The translations under genes and the position numbers were made by a program. The notes beneath the pieces were generated by a model. The model had not been told where the DNA came from, made no database searches, and saw only the letters and a list, made by a program, of their open reading frames with translations. Positions 1 to 10,231 of a DNA stretch of 64,000 nt are shown piece by piece (position 1 is the stretch's first letter; the number at the start of each line of letters is the position of its first letter). Source of the DNA: Symbiodinium natans (Eukaryota; Sar; Dinophyceae; Suessiales; Symbiodiniaceae); the NCBI GenBank assembly GCA_905221605.1, contig CAJNDS010002239.1:51001-115000 (forward strand). The letters run 5' to 3'.

Positions 1-480
1 TGACGCCCTCAACTTCCCACACCCGAAGCCTGAAACCCCCCTAAGCTCTGCACTTGGACCCTAAACTCTGGGACCTTACATCTTGCATGTGAAGCCTTCG
101 ACCCTCAATGCTAAGCACTTCTCTGGCAATAAATTCCGAGCTCTTTCTAAGTTTCGTGCAATGCCCAGGGATCAGCACCATCGAGACCTCAACCCAAACT
201 CAGCCCTTGGCTGCTTTGCAGCTAAGGTGGGACATGCCAGGACGACATGCCATCAGGGCTTGTGGGTTTGGGGTAGCAGGGTAGCAGAGGTCTTCCCTAA
301 ACCCTTAAACCCTCCACCCCAAACCCTCTACGCAACGTGGAAGCACAAAAAGCTCCATGGAGGACGAAGTCGGGCGAATCCCTCGATTCAAAGAAGGCCT
401 GGGCCGTAGAAGAGGAGAGTTCTTGAAGGTACCCTAAAAACCAAACTGGGGTGTGGGGCTGGCGGTCTATGTTGCAACAG

Positions 481-734
481 GCTTCTTCTTCTTCTTCTTC
501 TTCTTTCTTCTTCTTCTTCTTCTGACTATTGTTTTTGTGTGTGTTTATGTGCATGTTTCTCGGTCTAAACCTAAGCCTTGGGATGTTCCCCCTAATGCTA
601 ACAGTCCTTAATAGGGATGATAGTACCCCCGATTATAATCCCTACTAAGGACTGTTAGTATAAGGGGGACCAAAACCCCAAACCCTAGACCCTAAACACC
701 ACCCCGGGTGCTTCCCAAATGTTGCAACAGGCTT

Positions 735-764
<30 letters not shown>
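481..764. repeat. Duplicated (CTT)n microsatellite
   Basis: Two CTT tracts, near 481-524 and 731-764, each preceded by the same sequence GTTGCAACAGG. The spacing of about 250 bp suggests local duplication. A type B foldback lies between them. Confidence 0.85.
578..672. mobile_element. Foldback element, family B
   Basis: Starts TTGGGATGTTCCCC and folds back on itself: the CTAACAGTCCTTAATAGGGAT arm pairs with ATCCCTACTAAGGACTGTTAG. Related copies lie at 25139-25229 and 35214-35338, with a partial one near 1431-1470. It resembles a MITE or introner rather than a gene. Confidence 0.75.
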
Positions 765-765
<1 letters not shown>

Positions 766-770
766 TAATT

Positions 771-1060
771 CAAAGTAAAAGTATTAGTCTTATTGTCATG
801 AATATAAAATCATTATCACGGTTATTATTGTTATTATTACTATTAGTGTTGTTGTTATGTTTATTGTTATTATGAACCTTTGATTATGATTACAATTCTG
901 ATGATGATGATGACGATGATGATGATTATTATTGTTATCATTATTGCTATGATGAATATGAATACCAACATATTACTATTGATATGAATATTGACATTAT
1001 GAATATTAATATTAAGTAGTATCGCCATTTGATGATGATGACTATTACGAGTATTGTATG
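771..1060. repeat. Degenerate ATT/GAT trinucleotide tract
   Basis: About 290 bp of AT-rich, interrupted ATT, GTT and GAT triplets, followed by poly-G at about 1098-1120. The ORFs crossing it are low complexity and not genes. Confidence 0.8.
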
Positions 1061-2344
1061 TATTTGTTTATGTGTGATGTTCTTTGTGGAGGTGGGTCGG
1101 GGTGGGGGGGGGGGGGGGGAGGGTTCGCCCTTGGCATGTTTTTTAGTTCGGGGGTTTTTGGGTTTGTTGGGTTTTAGGGTTTGCTGGGTTTCTTCGCCAG
1201 GCACTCAAAAGACGGGGATCTGGCGATTTGCTGCCGGATGAGCTTCATCGATTGGCATCTTGGCCAGACTCACAGCTCCGAGGCCACGTTCCATCGCCCT
1301 CAAAAAAAAGGCGGCAGCTTCACTCCGTCTGCAAAACCCCTCAGCCCTCAAACCCTAAACCCAAGTTCAAGCAGTTTTCAGTGGTAGAGTCAGATGGACT
1401 CCAAGCCTCATCTTCCCCCTTATATCCCTGTCAAGGAGCTGTTAGGTATAGGGGGGGGAACATCCCAACGCATCCCAACGCTACTCGCGTTTTCCACATT
1501 CCGCGATCTCAGGAGTGCAAAGAGGACGACATGGGCCAGGCCCGACTTCGATTCATCCGACCTCCAAGACCCCTTATAAGGATTTTTTTGGAGTCTCTCT
1601 GATCGCGCGTAGGGTTTAGGAGTTTGGGAGTTTGGGAGTTTGGGAGTTTAGGAGTTTAGGAGTTTAGGAGTTTCGGAGTCCAGGGTTCGAAAAGGCCGCC
1701 GGGGGGAGAGCGGGGAGCTGGTGTCCGCAAGAAAAAGCACGGGAGTCCAGCGCGCCCCCTCTGGTGGCGACGAAGGTCTTCACGATCCAGCAGGCCTTTC
1801 CGACGGTCGACTCTGCGGGGAGGCCTCCGGGGGGAGGTGTTGGGAGGGCGGCGTGGCTTTGGGGGGGATGTACTTGAGGTGGTTCGTCCGGGTAGTAATT
1901 ACTTGAGCTCCTACAGAGCCATAGAGATATGCGTGGTGTTACAAACCGTCAGAGCCTACTTGAATTTTTTGGGGTTTCTTAAACCCTAAACCCTACGCCC
2001 TAAACCCTGCTAAACCCAAAACCCTAGCCAAGTCTCGGCCTACTTGGGGTTTTTAGGGCTTTAGGGCTTTTGGGGCTTTCGCGGCTTTTGAGGGCTTTTG
2101 GGGCCTTTCCGGGCTTTTTGGGCTTTTTTTGGGGGGTTTTCGGGTCTTCCTGGAAGCTTTTTGGGGATTTGGGGCAGCTTTTTGGGCAAGTTGAGGTCGT
2201 TTTTGTTCAAGGGCTCTGAGGCCTTTTGGGCTTTCAGGGGTTCTGGGCTCTCGTCGCAGGCGGCACAGCAACGCAATGGTGCCAGAAGAGCTCTCATGAA
2301 CAAACCTGCGGCCGCTTTTTAGCCGCTTGGTGGTTTTCGAAATT

Positions 2345-2435
2345 AGGGGTACCTTGTTGGGGTCCTGATTATAAGGGAAATCCTACTCTGGGGGGGGGGG
2401 GGTTTATGTTGGGTCTCTTATTTTCGCAAACCCCC
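2345..2435 (+). mobile_element. Dispersed element, family J (copy 1)
   Basis: Shares AGGGGTACCTT, TTATAAGGGAAATC and the end TCGCAAACCCCC with 35351-35443 in the same order. The middle is a poly-G run. A fragment may lie near 3800-3880. Confidence 0.55.
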
Positions 2436-3357
2436 GACTTGTTTCTGCGGTTGGTTCGGGGCTCAGGGTTTGTGGGTCGTCGGGTTTCAGGGTTCAGGTT
2501 GAGGGCTGACCGGTGACGGCAGTGTCGCTTGTGCGCGACACGGCGCAAGCTTTGCGTGTTGTTCCGCGTTGGTGTGGGGGTTGGCGTGACGACAAAAGCC
2601 ATGTGCATAGAGGATCCATGGATGACCTTAGACGGTTCCATCTCGAATGGGGGAATTCCTTGGGAGAAGCGTCAGGATTCTTTTAGGCTCTTGCTGTGCT
2701 GAAGCATCAAAACCCCCCCCCCCCCCCAAAAGACCAAAGCCCAAAGGTTGGGAACATGCTCGCCGCAGGAATTTTTTTCCAACCCTCACTCTTTCACATT
2801 CGAGGGCCCAAGCTGTAAGCTGCCTCGAGAACAGGTGGATCTCCTATTCCTTTTTTGCTGCAAGGCCCCTTGCCGTGCGTGCGCGTAACAGAGAGATCCC
2901 TAAGCCCGAAATCTCAGAGGCACGAAAAGGGCATCACTTAACCCCCCATTCCCGGGTCACGAGGATGACACACCGCGGTCCACCGAAGGAAGCCTCCAAC
3001 CCCCTACATTTCCGAAAAGCCCTTCCTAAACCTCCTTCTAAACATCCCTAATGGCAGCCTAAACCCTAAACATCCCCTAAACTAAGCCGGGAAAGGGGGT
3101 CTGGAGGGTTTTTGGGGGTTGAGGGGTTTAGGGGCCTAGGGGGTTTAGGTGTAGGAATGAGCCCCACACCCCGAACCACGGTACTGGATCTGGATCTCTT
3201 CCCAACCGACCGCAAGCCCTACCTTACACCTCAGGCTCAGGAATAAACCCCCAAGTCAAGCACCACATTGAGGTCACCGACCGAGGGGAGAAAGAATTCT
3301 GGGCGTGCCTCGGGAAAGAGTTGGGAAAGAGATCTTCCTTCAAGGATCCTCAACCCC

Positions 3358-3780
3358 TGAACCCTAAACCCTAAACCCTAAGCCCTAAACCCTAAACCCT
3401 AAACCCTAAACCGGGCTTTCGGCTTTGGGACTCAAAGGCTGCTTCGACCTCCGCAGCGAGCATGCTTGTCGGTTCATGAGGGTGGGGGTTTAGGGCTCAG
3501 GGCACTGTTGGCTAGCCCTAAACCCGAAGCCCCAAACCCTAAACCCCAAACCCCAAACACTCAACCCTAAACCCTAAACCCTAAACCCTAAACCCTCAAC
3601 CCTGAACCCTAAACCCTTGTGTTCTGCAATGTGAGGTGCAGGAAATGCTGGGCCTCGAGCCGCATGTTCGTCCAGCACCTTCGGCAAAAGAGAGAGGGCC
3701 CGGATCTCCTCTTTACTTACACGTGGGGGTTTAGTTTAGGGTTTAGGGTTTAGGGTTTCAGGGTTAGGGTTTAGGGTGTA
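3358..3780. repeat. Telomere-like arrays around an exon-like segment
   Basis: CCCTAAA arrays at about 3358-3411 and 3535-3615 are followed by TTTAGGG at about 3730-3780, so orientation flips within 400 bp. The unique segment 3620-3720 is open in all three forward frames, so no frame is called. Confidence 0.8.
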
Positions 3781-3889
3781 GGGAAATAGGGGGTGCCTTT
3801 CTTGGGGGTTCCCTTTGAGGGGATTCTGTGCTATTTGGGGTAAAACAAGTGGTACCCCCCCTCTTTTGGGAAATGCCCCACATGTCGCC

Positions 3890-4300
3890 TTAGCCCATGC
3901 TAGCAGCCTCGGAAGAATTGAGAGGTCCGTGTGACAGCCTCTTGCTGAGGTGCATTTCCTGCCACGTCGCCTCTCTTTCGCAAATCATCTTGCAGTGTGC
4001 CTTATGTAAAGGCGCATGGTTAATGTTGGTTTTTAAGCTGCGGTTGAAGTAGCCGGAGCTTCATCTCGGGCTATTCTGAGAGCCTTGTGTCTGAGGAGTT
4101 GATAGTGGGCGCGTCTGTCGCTGTGCGGAAGTAGTCATGACAGGCATGTTGTGGACAGTGTGTCCACGATGTTTCAACTTAAGTCTTTCCGCTTTTTGCT
4201 GGGATGTGGTGAGCTGTGCAACATCTGATGTCAGAAAGTGTGTGTCTGCTTGATGAATAGTCAGGCGCTTGCACTTTGCACGTTTGCCATGGTTGCCATG
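3890..4300. other. Unique sequence without a supported gene
   Basis: About 400 bp with no telomere-like repeats and average base composition. The ORFs here are short and not protein-like. I see no motif, RNA gene or repeat match within the window. Confidence 0.4.
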
Positions 4301-4558
4301 CCTTTTCACTGGGGCGGGGGGGGGGGGATGGACTTTGTAGGTACAGAGTGGAGTCTTCGAGGTGCCCTTTAACAGGATCCTGTGTTTTCTTCATGACCTA
4401 CTTAGTAGCACGTTCTGTCCATCCTTACACCCCAAACCCAGAGACATCCCCCCTCAACCCCATCCCTAACCCTGGCACATCCCCTGATCATGCCCTCCAG
4501 ACCACGTCCCCAAGCCCTAAGCCCTAAACCCTAAACCCTAAACCCTGAACCCCGAAAC

Positions 4559-4669
4559 CTGTCACGCACCTGTCGTGTGCGCGGTCGGCCACCCAGGCCA
4601 CGGGAGTGCAGGATGCGTCGCAGAACTGCAAGCCCATGTCGCCGCAAATGCAGCGACGGCCCGGCACCC
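4559..4669 (-). CDS. Exon-like segment, Cys-rich, minus strand
   Basis: On the minus strand the 111-bp segment is open and reads as a Cys-rich peptide containing RRCICGDMGLQFCDASC. It is preceded by a TTTAG acceptor made by the telomere-like repeat and followed by AG|GTTTCGG, a GT donor. It is the best evidence for coding on the minus strand outside the retrotransposon. Family unknown. Confidence 0.42.
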
Positions 4670-4937
4670 CTAAACCCTAAACCCTAAACCCTAAACCCTA
4701 AACCCTAAGCCCTAAACCCTAAACCCTAAACCCTAAACCCTAAACCCTAAACCCTAAACCCTAAACCCTAAACCCTAACTCTAAACCCTAAACCCTAAAC
4801 CCTAAACCCTAAACCCTAAACCCTAAACCCTAAACCCTAAACCCTAAACCCTAAACCCTAAACCCTAAGCCCTAAACCCTAAACCCTAAACCCTAAACCC
4901 TAAACCCTAAACCCTAAACCCTAAACCCTAAACCTAA
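4668..4937 (-). repeat. Long telomere-like array (CCCTAAA)n
   Basis: About 38 nearly perfect heptamers, the longest uninterrupted array in the window, with rare variants (CCCTAAG, CCCTAACT). It is interstitial, with unique sequence on both sides. It lies upstream of the minus-strand exon at 4559-4669 and would be intron sequence there. Confidence 0.95.
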
Positions 4938-5061
4938 ATCGAAGAGTCTCAAACATCGCAGACGACAGGAACAAAAGCAACGGTTTAGAGATTCAAGCGG
5001 ACAAGTTTGCCAGAGAACTCAGAGGAACCTCGACAGAGTGAAGCTGCCGTGTTCTGGATCA

Positions 5062-5143
5062 GGGTTTGGGGTTTAGGGTTAGAGTTTAGGGTTTAGGGTT
5101 TAGGTTTAGGGTTTAGGGTTTAGGGTTTAGGGTTTAGGGTTTG
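5062..5143 (+). repeat. Telomere-like array (TTTAGGG)n
   Basis: About eleven G-rich heptamers in the orientation opposite to the array at 4668-4937. It ends about 115 bp before the copia insertion. Confidence 0.9.
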
Positions 5144-5261
5144 ATGAGCCCGGGGGCCCTAAGGGCCCTAAAGTGCTCAAAGCCTGAGTCCTTCAACCTC
5201 GGCACGAAGATTTTTAAAGCCTTAAGGCGTGTCAAGCGACCCAAGCCATCCGAAACCCCTA

Positions 5262-5569
5262 TGATGGTGAAGATTAGGGGATGGGGTGTTGGTTATCATA
5301 GAATAGTGAGTCGGAGTAGGGCTGCCATGAAATCTACGTAGTTGCAAAGGCACGTCGTCTAGAGAATCGTAGCTATCCATGATGCATAGGGTAGCAGTGC
5401 ACTCCGCGGTAGATCCAAAACCCTGAAGGAAAAAACCATCCCCCAACTCTCCAGAGATACTTCTCGATTTTGCGTGTCTTGAGCCCCAATGCCGCGATGT
5501 CATCCTTCGCAGGGGCCATGCTATTCCTCTCAGCTCGAAAGGGTACACTTCTCGATTTGTGCACCAACA
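5262..5569 (-). repeat. 3' LTR of the copia element
   Basis: Same 308 bp as the 5' LTR at a constant offset of 8087, with one mismatch at 5458. The truncated gag frame recurs here as a 132-codon open frame across 5222-5620, a by-product of the LTR and not a separate gene. Confidence 0.93.
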
Positions 5570-5989
5570 CTCCTCCTCGGCTGAGGGGCTGTGCTGCCGA
5601 TGCCGTCCAAAGCTGCACAAATGAAAATTCGAGACTAGTTTTTTCGCCGCTGCTCATTAGCAACAAAACTGGGTCCAGCCTATGGATCTTGTCTGGTGCC
5701 CCCGGGACCAGTCTTGTGTCATACGGACACTTTCTTGTTTCGAGGTGCTTGAAGTTCTTGGCTCTCTCGGCCCACGCGGCGTTTCTGGCATCCTATGGCA
5801 GAAAATAAAAATCTTCAAACACATGAGTCTTCCTCGGCAGCTGGACTATTCCTTCGGCTGCCTCGAATTAGCAAACTCTAGAGCAAGCTTCCAGTGCAAC
5901 CTACTACCTCTTTCCGGGACAGTAGGGTCTGCCTGCTTGTCTCCCGAGCGAGAACTTCATCAGAGATAGCGATGGTGCTTCGGAGGTCT
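5570..5989 (-). other. 3' non-coding tail of the copia element
   Basis: About 420 bp between the pol stop and the 3' LTR, including the polypurine tract at 5570-5578. No conserved motif was seen; the short + ORFs here are shadows. Confidence 0.7.
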
Positions 5990-8900
5990 TCACTCTGCAG
6001 TGTTTTCATGAACTCCTAACATGTCCCTTGCTTTGGCTAGCCTTGCAGCAGGAAGGATCTTCGTCAATCCATCTGCAGCTAACTCGGTTCCAGGACAGTG
6101 ATTCAATCTCGCCCCTGAAGCCTCCAAATGGTCTCTGATGTACGAACAACGTAAGGCAAAATGCCTCGTCCGCTGATCTTCTGCAAAATATCCCGGTTCA
6201 AGTAACTGTTGAATCGAAGCTATGTTGTCGCCCTGCATGTTGTGTTCTATCTCGTAGCCGGTAATACTCTGGATCAAGTGTTGCATCTTACATCCGATTT
6301 GTAATGATGTCCCCAAGGCATCCAGCTCGGCTTCTGCAGGCGAATAAGCTGTGAGTGTCTGTTTCTGGCTCCGCCAGGCAAGTAAATGGCTTCCCCAAAT
6401 CACAGTTGTCCCCGATCTCGATTTGCTGCCCCCCGGTGCCCATGAAGCGTCGCTAGAAGTGGTTATCGCCTTCCCAGCGTCTCCTGCGGCATATCGAATT
6501 CCAAAGTCCTGGGTGTAGCGAAGGTGTCGCCACATCGCCTTGAGTGACTTCAAGGTTTCGTCAGGGTTACAAGACATATGAGATGCCAGGACCCCAACTG
6601 CAGCGCTCAAGTCCGGTCTTGTGCGCAAACTGACCCAGAGCAGAGCTCCCACCTGGGACTGACAATCTCGCAACTGCTTGTGATACATCTCATCTCTTGC
6701 CTGCGGAACGATATGCCCTTCGTTCAAGCATGGTAGGGACTTGCATCCGTTGAAGGTTTCCCATCCGCGACTCTTGAGCTCGTTCTTGATCCAAGCTTCT
6801 TGCGTCAAGAAAAGAGAATTGTCGGACAGCCTCACGATTTGAATACCAAGGAAAGTCGCTTGTTGTGTCACTTTCGTTGTCTTGTTTGCCATCTGAAAGG
6901 AGTCCCCTGCATTCATATTCAAGGTTGCATTTGCCAATACCGCTTGAAGTTTGGTGTTCCAAGTGCTGAGGATTAGAGCTCCTACTCTCTGAACCACCTC
7001 TGGTTCTCCTGCCAAAAGTCCGTCGTCGACGTACATCGCCAGGACCCCTGCCACCTTGTCCGGATGGTCAACTTGCACTATTCGCCACAACCCTGCTGTA
7101 ATATCCCATGGAATCAGCTTCAGATCCCCAAGCTCATGTCCTTCTTCCGCCTTCAACACAGCATAGTTCAAGCGTTGGTCGCGAGCCCTTTCCCAAGCCT
7201 TAGGTGCAGCCCTGAGACCATAAACTGCTCTCTTGACCAGCCATATCTCGTCTTCAGCTGCCTTGGACAATCGCCTGAGAATTGGTGGGGGACGTAGCAA
7301 AATAACCTCGGAGTCATCCAGTTCAGCATTCAAGAAAGCGGTGACAATGTCCATGGGCGCGCACACCCATTTGGGATTCTGTGCAATCAAGCTTATAATC
7401 GCCCTAATTGCTTCCGGTGGGACGTTACTCGAGCGAAATTTCGGATCTCCACGCTTGATATCGTAGTCATAGTTTCCGCAAGCTACCAGGCGAACCTTTG
7501 AACGGTATGTGTTCTCATCATTCAAGTTGACTGGTGGGACCTTTCCGTCAGGTCCGGGCATCCCGTCTGGCTTCGCAGTTAATACCAGTTTTGATGGTAA
7601 CGTCTTTGGAAGTGGTTCGCTGGGACTCAAGCCTAGTGTCTGTCGCAACGTGGCGGTGCTCATCCTCACTAAGGCCTGCTTGTCTTCGAACATCGTGACC
7701 AATTCATCTTCCAAACCTGCCAGCCATTTCTTCCGTTTCCACTCTGGTCCATCCGAGAAGACTCGCGTATCAATGCAAACGTGTTCTGCACTTTCATCGT
7801 CACAGCCCGTTGCATCCGTCAAGGCCCTTGCTTCCACTTTGTATGCCTCTCTTTCAGTCTCCCGTGACCACACCTTATATCCGGATCCTGCTGGAGACTT
7901 GTTTGCGCTTGTAGTCTCTGCTCTGGCAACATAAGCGTGTCCATAATCGGTGAAATTCAACGCTGAAGTTAGAGATCCCAAATCGCCAAAAGCAGTCAAC
8001 CTTGGTTCATCTGCTAGTTCAGGTCCTTCATTCCTTTCCTCCATCGTCAAGATATCACCTTCTGGGGGCGGCTCCCATTTGATGTCGCCTGCAGAAGACA
8101 CCCAAACCTTCTCGTCCGTCTCCGGATTCAAGTGAATCTTCCATTTCTTCCTCGGGATGTCCAAAAATCTTGGACTATAGGTTCTGAGCACAGCCTCGCG
8201 CCCATTTCTCGTCACCAAGACGAGCGCTCCTCCAGGACAGCGATCATCGTTGCAAATGAACCTTCCTTGCTCTCCTCTGGGCCTCATTCCGTCCACCTGT
8301 TGCGGTTTATACATGACATTGTCACCCATAGACGGTGCATCCACAGGAATTTTTCCAAACAAAACCATCTGTCGTTGTTTGAAGGTGTATTCTCGCATAG
8401 CCATGAACCAGTACTTCACAGGAAACTTGGAGTGCAGCAGAAGTGATATTGCTCCCGCTTTTATCTTTTGAACCGCTCGCTCAGCTCTTCCGTTTGCCTG
8501 TGGGTGGTAAGGCGCCGACACGGTCCTCCAAACTCCTACCTTTGATGACATGTCTTCGAACTTAGCTCCTGCAAATTCACCCCCTCCGTCTGTGTGGATT
8601 CGAACCAATTCTGGAGCACCCAAAGAGTAAAGTCTAGCGATGATCTGTATTGTAGCTGCTGCGGTTTCCTCTGCTGTTTTCGTCTTCAATCCAACAGAAT
8701 ACAACAAAGCCTCGCCAGAATTCAAAGTGTAAACTCCTATCAGAGCATATCGGAATCCCTCCATGCTTGCGATGTGTGGTCCTGTCAAGTCAAGTGAAAG
8801 GACAGCCTTGGAAGTAGTTGCGGGATCCAAGCGTTTGTGCGGCCGAAGTGCACCTCTAGACAACTTGCAGTCTGGGCACTCTTTGTCATAGAGCCCTTGA

Positions 8901-10231
8901 TGGCATTTCAGCTCAAGGTCCTTCAGAGCCTTCCCATACCTATCCTGCTCAAAGCTGTCAGCGAACTCCGGAGCGATTTCCGGTTCCGCCAGGAAAGCCA
9001 TGGCTTGCTCTGCCGTCAGGTCAGAGACTTCACGCGTCTGTACCCTCTCGTTACATCCCTGAATGTCCCAACCTAACAAATCCCGTTCACTATCTCCATG
9101 ACCCATCCTAGTCTCATCCTGAACCCTGCAAACATCTTCCCAAAATTCCTCATGTCCCTCACAACCAAAACCTTTCTCCTCCTCAAGACCCCCAATAGCA
9201 ATAGGGCTTAATAGCTCGGGCTTAGGGGTGTGGTTGTGGTTGAGCTGGGTGATGGAAATCTGCGCTTGCGATTGAAGGTCTGCCTGCTGCTGCGGCTCAC
9301 TTGTTGGTCGTAACGAGCTTCCCGGGATGCGAAAACCAAGAGATCTGAGAACGTTCATGTCATCAGCTTGGAGTCTCCTCCAACCACGCGGAATATATCC
9401 AATCATGACACGCCTTGTCCCACCACGGTAATCTTCAGTCCCATGAAGTTGATTTCCGAAAAATTGTACCACTCGTCCATTTGCGGTTGGATGCAACTTT
9501 CCTGGTCGAGGAGGTTCTCCTTCCTTCACCGTTCTCCAAACAGCCTTCGAGTTTTCTGACTGGGTCTCAGGTTGTTCTATCCATAATTCGCCTCCCTCGT
9601 AGGTGGTCATGCCGATTAACGTGGTTGCAAACGTGCAATCGTTCGGATCCTTGTGCGGTTTAAAGATCACGTCCTGAGACACGGTGATGGCCATGAAGGG
9701 TTCATCTGTCTTCTGTCTCATGAAGTTTGTAAGGACCTTGGTCAACCAAGGTCTTGCCTTTGTCACTCGAGTGACTCCTCCTAGGCCTCCTCTTTTCCAG
9801 CTGCCAAACACCCACAAATCCAACATCTTCTCCTCGTTCGAAACCTTGTTCATGCGATTTGTTTTCACAGCAGGAAGTTGCGCTTCCTTCAACGCCTTAT
9901 TGACCTCTTCCAAGGTCACTGCTCGGTCTTCCTCCACCAGCTGTCTAGCAAACTCCTCACCATCGCAAGACAACAACGCGTTCACCTCTGAAGTCTTCTC
10001 CTGTTCGACGATGAAGTCTTCTAGGTTGGTCCACGCCACCACTTCTCGGGATTGTGGTTCCGCATTTCCCTGCGCCATTGAACAGCAAGACTTGTAGTTT
10101 CGTGACAGTAAGGGTCTTAAGCGTCGAAAATGTTCCCACCTCAAATAGGCAACCCATTCTGAATTTGTAGCTGTATCCAGTCTCCACCCAGAATTTCCGG
10201 CATCTGCAAGTGTGCTCCCTCTTTGTTCCAT
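5990..10231 (-). CDS. Copia pol: 2OG-oxygenase-like domain, integrase, RT, RNase H (ORF2)
   Basis: 1413 codons. Residues about 178-282 have the layout of a 2-oxoglutarate/Fe(II) dioxygenase: H193-x-D195 in HKDPND, YEGGELWIE at 211-219, distal H263, then GTRRVMIGY with R273/R274. Integrase follows: zinc-binding H444, C452, C455, then D481, D548 and E584 (spacing D-x35-E). Reverse transcriptase has D961 and the YVDD box with D1069 and D1070. RNase H has D1261, E1302, D1335 and D1387. All catalytic residues are present, so the enzyme may be active. The frame is -1 to ORF1, with a stop just upstream (near 10259) that limits any shift to the overlap. A 420-bp non-coding tail separates the stop from the polypurine tract. 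Confidence 0.93.
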   Translation of the reverse strand: MEQRGSTLADAGNSGWRLDTATNSEWVAYLRWEHFRRLRPLLSRNYKSCCSMAQGNAEPQSREVVAWTNLEDFIVEQEKTSEVNALLSCDGEEFARQLVEEDRAVTLEEVNKALKEAQLPAVKTNRMNKVSNEEKMLDLWVFGSWKRGGLGGVTRVTKARPWLTKVLTNFMRQKTDEPFMAITVSQDVIFKPHKDPNDCTFATTLIGMTTYEGGELWIEQPETQSENSKAVWRTVKEGEPPRPGKLHPTANGRVVQFFGNQLHGTEDYRGGTRRVMIGYIPRGWRRLQADDMNVLRSLGFRIPGSSLRPTSEPQQQADLQSQAQISITQLNHNHTPKPELLSPIAIGGLEEEKGFGCEGHEEFWEDVCRVQDETRMGHGDSERDLLGWDIQGCNERVQTREVSDLTAEQAMAFLAEPEIAPEFADSFEQDRYGKALKDLELKCHQGLYDKECPDCKLSRGALRPHKRLDPATTSKAVLSLDLTGPHIASMEGFRYALIGVYTLNSGEALLYSVGLKTKTAEETAAATIQIIARLYSLGAPELVRIHTDGGGEFAGAKFEDMSSKVGVWRTVSAPYHPQANGRAERAVQKIKAGAISLLLHSKFPVKYWFMAMREYTFKQRQMVLFGKIPVDAPSMGDNVMYKPQQVDGMRPRGEQGRFICNDDRCPGGALVLVTRNGREAVLRTYSPRFLDIPRKKWKIHLNPETDEKVWVSSAGDIKWEPPPEGDILTMEERNEGPELADEPRLTAFGDLGSLTSALNFTDYGHAYVARAETTSANKSPAGSGYKVWSRETEREAYKVEARALTDATGCDDESAEHVCIDTRVFSDGPEWKRKKWLAGLEDELVTMFEDKQALVRMSTATLRQTLGLSPSEPLPKTLPSKLVLTAKPDGMPGPDGKVPPVNLNDENTYRSKVRLVACGNYDYDIKRGDPKFRSSNVPPEAIRAIISLIAQNPKWVCAPMDIVTAFLNAELDDSEVILLRPPPILRRLSKAAEDEIWLVKRAVYGLRAAPKAWERARDQRLNYAVLKAEEGHELGDLKLIPWDITAGLWRIVQVDHPDKVAGVLAMYVDDGLLAGEPEVVQRVGALILSTWNTKLQAVLANATLNMNAGDSFQMANKTTKVTQQATFLGIQIVRLSDNSLFLTQEAWIKNELKSRGWETFNGCKSLPCLNEGHIVPQARDEMYHKQLRDCQSQVGALLWVSLRTRPDLSAAVGVLASHMSCNPDETLKSLKAMWRHLRYTQDFGIRYAAGDAGKAITTSSDASWAPGGSKSRSGTTVIWGSHLLAWRSQKQTLTAYSPAEAELDALGTSLQIGCKMQHLIQSITGYEIEHNMQGDNIASIQQLLEPGYFAEDQRTRHFALRCSYIRDHLEASGARLNHCPGTELAADGLTKILPAARLAKARDMLGVHENTAE

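Noticed and set aside
3620-3720. Exon call in the segment between arrays
   Set aside because: All three forward frames are open and look equally protein-like, and splice sites do not choose between them.
4668-4937. Chromosome end (true telomere)
   Set aside because: Unique sequence and genes lie on both sides, arrays occur in both orientations throughout, and none reaches a window edge.
5222-5620. Separate small gene in the 3' LTR
   Set aside because: It is the 5' part of gag repeated because it lies in the LTR.
7064-10097. Plus-strand ORFs of 60-141 codons across the copia element
   Set aside because: They are antisense shadows of gag and pol, which carry all catalytic motifs on the minus strand.
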